From Trichopria drosophilae (Eukaryota > Arthropoda > Insecta > Hymenoptera > Diapriidae): 64,000 bases of DNA. The translations under genes were made by a program, and so were the position numbers. The notes beneath the pieces are model-generated. The model did not search any database, had not been told where the DNA came from, and saw only the letters and a list, made by a program, of their open reading frames with translations. Positions 57,478-64,000 of this stretch are shown piece by piece (position 1 is the stretch's first letter; each line of letters opens with the position of its first letter). The DNA lies in contig CM059586.1 in assembly GCA_030407085.1 (NCBI GenBank), positions 32,103,501 through 32,167,500 on the forward strand, given 5' to 3'.

Positions 57478-58075
57478 TGGAATTTTATAAAATTTGTTAC
57501 TCAGGTTTTTCCTACGTCAGCTTCTTAAGACTTAAAATGGCGGATCCAATATGGTGGTCAAATTTTAAAAAATCGCTTCAGTTTCGCTGAAATGTACTTG
57601 CTTTGAGATTTTTACGGTCGCATATTACAAATATTATGTCAGTTTTTCTAAATTCAAAATGGCGGGACCAACGAGACGGGAGAATTTTTAAACGATCGCG
57701 ACTCCAAACACAAGTTTAAATGTGTCATTTCTTTTTTGCCACAGCAATCTCGTAATATAAATGTCTGGAAATAAGAAAAATAAATATAGAAAAATGTATA
57801 TTTGTAACCTTACTTTTCTCGAAAATGCAATATGATAGGAAAATTCTGACAGCGACGGCATTTCTAGCACAAAAAAAATTCGGGAATGATGCTGCGATTG
57901 TTCAAAGTAAATCCTCTTTTTCTACAAAGATAACCGAAATTCGGAAATAGTGCCAAAAGCCCACATTTTTACACATTTAACTTCATTTTTCTCGGAAATA
58001 TGACGTGATTGGAAAATTCCTCCAGCGCCATCTTTTTTAGCACGAAAATTCCATTCGGAACTACGTGGCATTTCT
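56850..58075. mobile_element. ~1.2 kb inverted-repeat region
   Basis: The left arm (about 56850-57130) and right arm (about 57690-58075) are inverted relatives. 'TATCTTTGTAGCAAAAGAGA' and 'GGACAATCGCAGCA' at 56970-57013 pair with 'TGCTGCGATTGTTC' and 'TTTTTCTACAAAGATA' at 57890-57932. The loop holds an (AG)n run and 'AAAATGGCGGATCCAATATG' blocks of the family seen at 2.9 kb. Confidence 0.6.
57425..57474. repeat. (AG)25 microsatellite
   Basis: Fifty uninterrupted bases of alternating A and G. Confidence 0.97.
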
Positions 58076-58439
58076 TTCGCAGAAAAATGTTGGAATTTGC
58101 AGTGCAGTGTTGTATTTGTCAGACATTTACATTTCTATTTATTTCTATTTACATTTCTTGCAGAGTGAATTTACTGTTTTTGGAGTAAATTTGAGACACT
58201 CCAGGGATAGAGTGAATTCTGTCTTAACTAGTAAAAAGTCGTTTTTCATGGCTTGACAATTCACCCTTCGTGGTGAAAATTAACTTTTAAATTCTAAGAA
58301 ATTAAATTTTATTTTCTAGAGTAACTCTATTTTCAGTTGATGAAAAGCTAGTTTTGACTCCAAGAAATCGGAAGATATAAAAAATAAAATTACTTACGTA
58401 ATTATCTTAACCCATTGAAGTCCACAGGACGCAATTTTG

Positions 58440-58550
58440 GAATTTTATGAACATTTGCTAACGTTTAAAATTTTTGATCCGCCATTTTGAATTTTGAAAA
58501 TCTGATGCTAGATTCGCATTCAGCGACCTCAAAAACTATATATCACATAC
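58440..58550. repeat. Single copy of the 'GCCATTTTGAATTTTGAAAAT' block
   Basis: 'GATCCGCCATTTTGAATTTT' followed by 'GAAAATCTGATGCTAGATTC' is an inverted relative of the arms at 2850-3000. Confidence 0.6.
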
Positions 58551-58999
58551 AAATATTTACCCACTGTCTGCTGACTGAAAGGGTGAGTGGAAACTAACAT
58601 TAAATAATAACAAATATTCTGGAAACGATCATTAAATGCATTTGTTAACATACAAGAAATTACTTTAGCAGTGTAATAATGTATTATAACATATTCGTAT
58701 CTAAACATGCAATCGTGTTTTATTAAAAACAAAAATATAAACACATAAAGTTTTGGATTGATAATCTACAACTAATTACCATATAACGATGAATTAGATC
58801 AAGTGCAGTTATGTACGAATCTTTTTCTCTGGGAGTTGTGGCTCCGGAAAAGTGTTTTTCTATCTTCACGTTACAATAGTCGCAATATTACAAAATAACG
58901 TGGGTTGACCTAGATTCAAGAAACACCTTATAATTCGCAACTCCTTTTCATTTCTTCCTCAGTTTTCTAAAAAATTGGTTTCAAAAAGTGAAGGATGTA

Positions 59000-59700
59000 A
59001 AGAAAAGATGGGAGTTATTCTTCCAACTCGCAATGCGCAGAATCTATAGATCATCGAAGTGTCGCGTCGCGGCGCCAAAATCATCGTGGAAAAGCGATGC
59101 GTTCTTACATCATTGGATTTCAGAAAGCGAACCGGCCGCTCGGCGGCTACGTATAGGCGCATTTCTCGACAATAACGGAAAACATAAAAATACCGGGTAC
59201 GTGGAAAAATCTCCGGCTTTATTTAGCGCTGAAAACGCGACGACGATACCATCCGCTTTGTCTGACGCGGTCGGGAGCCCCCCTCCCCCCTGGTCTGCCC
59301 CACTCGTTGGGTCGGCCTGCCTCTCTACTGGCGACTTTCATTAAGTCACAAATTAATGGCATTACAGCGGTGCTATAATATCGCGTTTCTCTTACCGTGA
59401 CGACTATTACGTGTCACTAGCACTCTCGCTCTTCGCGTGCCCTCTTTCCCTCTCGTTTCCCCCGACCTACTCGGCATCGCGGGCCCCCCCTACCCCCGCG
59501 GACCCGCTCGGGGCCCGAAGTACGGCCCCCCCTCGTTGCCCCTCGCTCTTTCCTTCTTTCTCTCTATCTATTGAGCACGCGCTCGCGCCCACCGTCTCCG
59601 CGGCGCTACAACTAGTAATCACCCTCTCTCCTTCTCTAGAAATACTCTTACTATTGCATGGAAGAAATCAGGTCACTGCGCTGTAAGAAAGCAAGCCACG
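59000..59700. promoter_or_regulatory. GC-rich island, promoter- or enhancer-like
   Basis: This is the most GC-rich stretch in the window, with many CpG words and CT-rich tracts such as 'CTCTCGCTCTTCGCGTGC' (GAGA motifs on the other strand). A donor-like GCT|GTAAGA lies at 59684. The open frames of 91-118 codons over it are low-complexity or lack an ATG. It could be the promoter and first exon of a gene whose body lies outside the window, or a regulatory island. No product can be named. Confidence 0.4.
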
Positions 59701-59761
59701 CTTCGTCTGCGGATTAGAGATACGACGTTTCCGATGCTTAAGGATCTTTTTTTTCAGGAAA

Positions 59762-60037
59762 TTATGCAGCTAAGGCTCTCGGCATTTCATTACGGAGTCG
59801 AGCGACATTTTTTTTTGCAAATGCGATTTTAATCGCCACCTCTGTGGGAACTTTAGGAATTCCAGGAAATATTGGGTCGTTGGGTCGTGATCCGGAGGCA
59901 ATTTTTGAAGTTCGTATTTTCGAGACCGCAATGGGGTAATTGAGCAGAAGGATTAACCATCTTGTCATATTGGCATGCAATTTTGGTCTCAAAACCATGT
60001 TTTGTAGCATCCAAAACCGCATTCGTTGAATGCTCAC
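59762..60037 (-). CDS. Unrecognised 91-codon frame (weak)
   Basis: A minus-strand frame with balanced codon use, reading FPGIPKVPTEVAIKIAFAKK and ending NEMPRALAA before TAA. No domain is recognised. It sits between the GC island and a tandem duplication. It may be a fragment of a mobile element or of a gene, or chance. Confidence 0.25.
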   Translation of the reverse strand: MSIQRMRFWMLQNMVLRPKLHANMTRWLILLLNYPIAVSKIRTSKIASGSRPNDPIFPGIPKVPTEVAIKIAFAKKNVARLRNEMPRALAA

Positions 60038-60063
60038 TATTTCAACGTACCTGATTAATAAAA

Positions 60064-60855
60064 CAATACTACAATAGTTTTTCCGAATAGTGATGCACTA
60101 ATTTGTCAAATTTTTCTAATTCAGCGAATTCCAAATACTAGAATGATTTTAGTAGGATTTTAGTAGTTTATTAGAGAGCATGCTCACTAACGCGAATAGA
60201 GAAAAGCGGCAAGCGAATTGCGAAAGAATTTGACAATCAGGAAAATTTGCCACTCTTCGTTGACAGCTTCGGAATTTTCGTACATTCAAAAAAGCTTTCT
60301 GGTTAAATACGACCCTACTATTTTGTATGGTTATAATAACCAGAATTCTGGTTATTTTAATAAAAAACAAATAACAAGGGCCTATTTAATCATCTTTTCT
60401 AGTTATTTTAAATATTTTTTGTGCAGATAACAAGTGAAGAAATATTTATAATACCTACTAAAGTAGTTTTTCCGAATAGCGACCAACTAATTTGTCAAAT
60501 CTTGTTGATTCAGCGAATTCCAAATATTAGAATGATTTTAGTAGGATTTTAGTAGTTTATTAGGGAGCGTGCTCATTAACGCGAATAGAGAAAAGCGGCA
60601 AGCGAATTGCGAAAGAATTTGACAACCAGGAAAATTCGCTAGTCGCCGCCACTCTTCGTTGACAGCTTCGGAATTTTCGTACATTCAAAAAATCTTTCTG
60701 GTCAAATACGACCGTATTATTTTTTTCTGGTTATAATAACCAGAATTCTGGATAGTTTAATTAAAAAAATAATTGTTTTAACAATAATCTTTTCTGGTTA
60801 CTTTAACTATTTTATTTTCTTAGTTTAGATGACAAGTGAAAAAATATTTATAATA
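60064..60855. repeat. Tandem duplication of a ~390-bp unit
   Basis: Copy 1 (about 60064-60453) and copy 2 (about 60454-60855) share 'GCGAATAGAGAAAAGCGGCA', 'TTCGTTGACAGCTTCGGAAT' and the self-complementary 'TGGTTATAATAACCAGAATT', at an offset of about 389 bases. A 12-base 'GCTAGTCGCCGC' insertion distinguishes copy 2. The 70-73 codon frames over copy 1 are not retained in copy 2. Confidence 0.9.
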
Positions 60856-61289
60856 GGCAATTAAAATGAAAGATGTCATCTATATTTTTATTTTATATTT
60901 ACATTTATATTAGAACATCCTGTAAAAAAACACTTTTGGAACTCATAGGCATGTCGTGACATTTTAGTAGCGAATTTTTCGTGATTGTCAAAATGTTTCG
61001 CATGTCTCTTGCCGCTTTTAGTTTACACGCACCATCGCATTATTTATATCGGATACGTTTCACTGGTAACACGACTAAATAGTACGGTGGTTTATATTAC
61101 GCGTCAAAATATCACAATATAAAAATCACACAAAATAACGTCATAATATCACAAACGAAAATATTACATCACAAAAATATCACAAAATGAACACATTGAC
61201 GCCCATATGTACAGAATTTTTACTCAACATTCAAAGCTTATTTCAGACAAGATGACAATTTTTTAAAAAATCGCGGATACTTGATATTA

Positions 61290-62270
61290 CCATTTTCAGG
61301 TTCACTGTTTCGAATGGCGCTGAGAAAATTTGTAAAAAATGCAATTTTTTTACGGGATTTTTTCAATAAATACCAATATTTGGGCCTGATATTGGGTTTC
61401 TAGCGAGCTAAAATCTATTGGAAGAGTGCCCTCGATAGTCGTACTTTCAAGTTACACTGATAGAACTTTAAAATTTATGATGGCCTAACCAAAATGGCGG
61501 CCTATTCGAAAGAATTTTACTTAATTGTTGATAAATTCAAATTAATCATATTTTTGAAAGATAATGTCGTAGTTGGTTTTCGGGGTTACTGAACACGAAA
61601 CCAAACGAAATTTGACATTTCAGAATGGCGGATTCAAGATGGCGACCAAAAATATTAAAATTCGTGTAACTGCTCTGAAAATGTTTACCGGGGTTTTTTT
61701 GGGGGTTGCTGAATTTGAATCTGAGTCCGAGATGTCAAAATTCGAGAATGACGGATATTAGATGAGGAGCCAAAATTTGTAAGTTCGTGTAATTGTCGTG
61801 AAAATAATTATGCGGGTATCGTTGGGGTTCAAAATATACAAAATAATTGAAAATATACAAAAAAATTATGAAATCATAAAACTTTAAATCTTATAAAAAT
61901 GTGATGAAAATATGAGTGATTGTCAGTGAATGAATATGAAAACATGCGAATTGTATCATCTTTATCCATCATGTTGAATCTGATGTTTCCAATTCTCACG
62001 GCTCGGAGGTACTAGGTGATCATTGCGAATCTCTTTTTGTATTTTTTGAATTTTTTTGAGAAATACTTATGCGATATTTACTTCAAAATCTCACGTAAAT
62101 AAAACAATAAAAGTAATTTTAAAAAATATGTGTCCGCCATTTTGAATTTGGAAAATAAACGTCGGATTCGTAGCGACCCCCCCCCCCAAATAACAAATAT
62201 TGAGCAAGTAGAGGTTATTTTAACATTTTCGACCACCATATTGAGTTTTAAAACCTGCAATTCATAACAA
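61290..62270. repeat. Repeats carrying AAAATGGCGGAT and AAGATGGCGACC
   Basis: Units of about 120-130 bases recur, marked by 'ACCAAAATGGCGGCCTATTC' (61488), 'CAGAATGGCGGATTCAAGAT' (61621) and 'GAGAATGACGGATATTAGAT' (61743), alternating with 'GGTTTTCGGGGTTACTGAA'-type blocks. An inverted copy, 'GTGTCCGCCATTTTGAATTT', is at 62130, next to an 11-base C run (62175-62185). Same family as 2.9, 3.6, 57.5 and 58.5 kb. Confidence 0.65.
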
Positions 62271-64000
62271 GCTGTAATATAAAAACCCATTATAAAGAAC
62301 TGAGGCTTAAAAAGTTGAGTATAGTGTGCACAAAAATTAATTTCTTCGAAAAACGCCATTTATTTCAGTTTTAACTCCGAATAATAGTTATATTACTGAA
62401 GTAAAATGGTATAAGCTTGATAATAAATTATAGTTACACTTCCGAATGGTAAATAACAAATTAGTACATTCATCTCCATTCATTCGAGCAATCGCAAATA
62501 CTGAATTGGTTTTCGGTGTGCATTTTAAATGTATCTTTTAAATTATCAGTAAATTGAACAGATTAGGACAGTGACAAACGGTGCAATGTATAGTTACTGT
62601 TGTTACCGCTAGACGCCCTTGTGCTTCATAACCCGACAATTCCTGCCCGTTAGAGATACGATCTTTCGTTTACTATATGATCTTACAATTTTTGGTGCAT
62701 TACTAGATTAAATTTTGTGTCAAATACCAAATCGACATCATTATATATAATACTTTTGTCTTAACTATTGGAATGCATCATAATGATTTTTTAATAATTC
62801 ATTTAGTGGTTTAGACCTATTTAGATGATTAATACACGCTAATTGTTCGAAACTCAGTTTTAGCCTCATCTTCAAATAGTAGATATTGACCCGCAATTAG
62901 TGAAGTCCTAATATTTAATATTTTATATAAAATAATTACATGTGATTAAAGTGTGTATTAACTGTTTTTGTTGTTGGAACAAAAGCAATCATGCGGTAGT
63001 TTTGGCCACTAGACGATTAACCTATACAATAGGGGCAAACGGAGCTTTTGAAACACTTAATTAAACATTCTTTAATGGCGTTTTAATGTTTTATTTATTT
63101 TTTTTCAAAGGGTATAAAACAACTAGCTATTTTTATTGAAAATAGATATATATGTCTATGAAATTTCAAGTAAAAACTTAGATTTGGATCGCAGATCCAA
63201 AACAAGTGTAAAGCGCGACCTGCAATGAAATAATAATTAACTCAATTGTTACTAATCAAGCATTTCAAAATTAATAAATTAAAACCCGTTATAATCTATG
63301 CCAGCAATTTTTTGCAAGTTTTTATTGGAAAAGTGAAAAGTATATAAAAACAATTATTTCTTAAAAACATATTATCTGTATCTTTCTTGCATTAAAATAA
63401 AAATTTATTAAAAACAAGAAAATTCTTTAATTGTCAATAATGAACAAATAATTTGGAAAACCAGCCGAAACCTTTTTACGATTCACCACTTTGAACTTAA
63501 GAAATCCATACTTCAGTGACTTATTTCTATCGCTGAAGTATTTGCTTATTTTTTAAGGAGTAGAATTGTCATAATAGTTTTTTTTCGTATAATAATTATA
63601 ACACTTACCACATCCAATTCAATAGTCATTAAAGAAAAGGAATGTGGATCTTGTCAAAAGCGATATATTTATTATCGACGATCATCGTTAAATTCGTTAA
63701 AACAATCATCGGAAGGTATTTACTCTAATTAGGTGGTTTATATCTATAATGACGTAAATGTTATTGACTGTTTTGGTTTGTTCGTCGGTGGCGTGGGCCA
63801 ACATTTTGAGAATGGTTATATTTTTTTAAATTTAAATAATAGTGTAATCTGCTCCATTTTCAGAGAATGCATCAGTATATTTCTTATTCTGGCGCTATTT
63901 TTAATGCACCGTGGCAATAATAACAGTAGCAACTACATTAAATCCAATAAAATCCATTAGCAATTTTTCCCAGCCTTGTGTAATAAATAAATATTAAAAT
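62271..64000. other. AT-rich DNA to the window end, no gene seen
   Basis: Short frames only, none with a recognisable domain. A patch at 62570-62680 ('GTTACCGCTAGACGCCCTTG') is more GC-balanced. Confidence 0.4.

Noticed and set aside
59411..59686. 91-codon frame in the GC-rich island
   Set aside because: Low-complexity proline/serine/leucine composition from CT-rich DNA; no conserved domain and no support for translation.
1..64000. tRNA, rRNA or snRNA genes
   Set aside because: None was recognised by eye on either strand. Isolated T-loop-like strings (for example 'GGTTCAAGCTCGAATC' near 14250) lack the rest of a cloverleaf.

Overview
This is an AT-rich nuclear window from an insect. It carries two recognisable protein-coding genes in 64 kb of mostly non-coding, transposon-derived DNA. 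The evidence for an insect is a complete lolal/Batman gene (the tramtrack-group BTB family is an arthropod expansion), an intronless slbo-type C/EBP gene, and the density of short inverted-repeat transposons. A hymenopteran is my best guess, but nothing here proves it.

Layout. (a) 1-6.8 kb holds MITEs and foldbacks: a TA-flanked element at 1456-1897, a 1.36 kb long-inverted-repeat element with a 28-bp minisatellite at 2605-3962, and hammerhead-ribozyme-like motifs at about 5.0 and 5.7 kb. (b) 6.8-14.5 kb is the lolal gene on the + strand. It has a GAGA/CCAAT promoter region, a probable non-coding first exon ending at 7347, a 5.6 kb intron, two coding exons (13005-13193 and 13279-13473, 127 aa) and a 3' UTR with a poly(A) signal at 14459. 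The intron holds six ~300-bp tandem repeats invaded by a TTAA-flanked piggyBac-type MITE and a foldback, plus a decayed Jockey-type reverse transcriptase. (c) 14.5-31.4 kb is gene-poor. It contains a decayed Penelope-like element with a broken GIY-YIG endonuclease (about 17.2-17.66 kb), a hammerhead-like motif just after it, and a ~0.5 kb near-perfect palindrome. It also has a 199-bp MITE flanked by a 13-bp direct repeat and a GGACGT-rich degenerate repeat region. (d) 31.4-36.0 kb is the C/EBP gene on the + strand. It has an upstream region with a perfect C/EBP palindrome and an E-box, a long 5' leader with upstream ORFs, a 340-codon single-exon CDS, and a long 3' region containing a TA-flanked MITE. 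(e) 36-64 kb has no confidently recognised gene. It holds more MITEs and foldbacks, including a hairpin built from 'GAAGAACCGGACAT' units, plus 'GGGAGCAAAATAG' repeats, a GC-rich promoter-like island at about 59.0-59.7 kb, a 390-bp tandem duplication, and YY1-like 'AAATGGCGG' repeats.

The two genes are regulators rather than a pathway unit. Lolal is a BTB-only partner of GAGA factor in Polycomb/Trithorax regulation; C/EBP is a bZIP activator. The observations most worth following are a two-codon uORF ending 6 nt before the C/EBP start, with a strong internal start at M52; the hammerhead-like motif family linked to the Penelope remnant; GAGA and YY1/Pho-like motifs at the promoter of lolal itself; and MITEs with unusually long target duplications. 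All calls come from reading the sequence by eye; no database search or folding was run.
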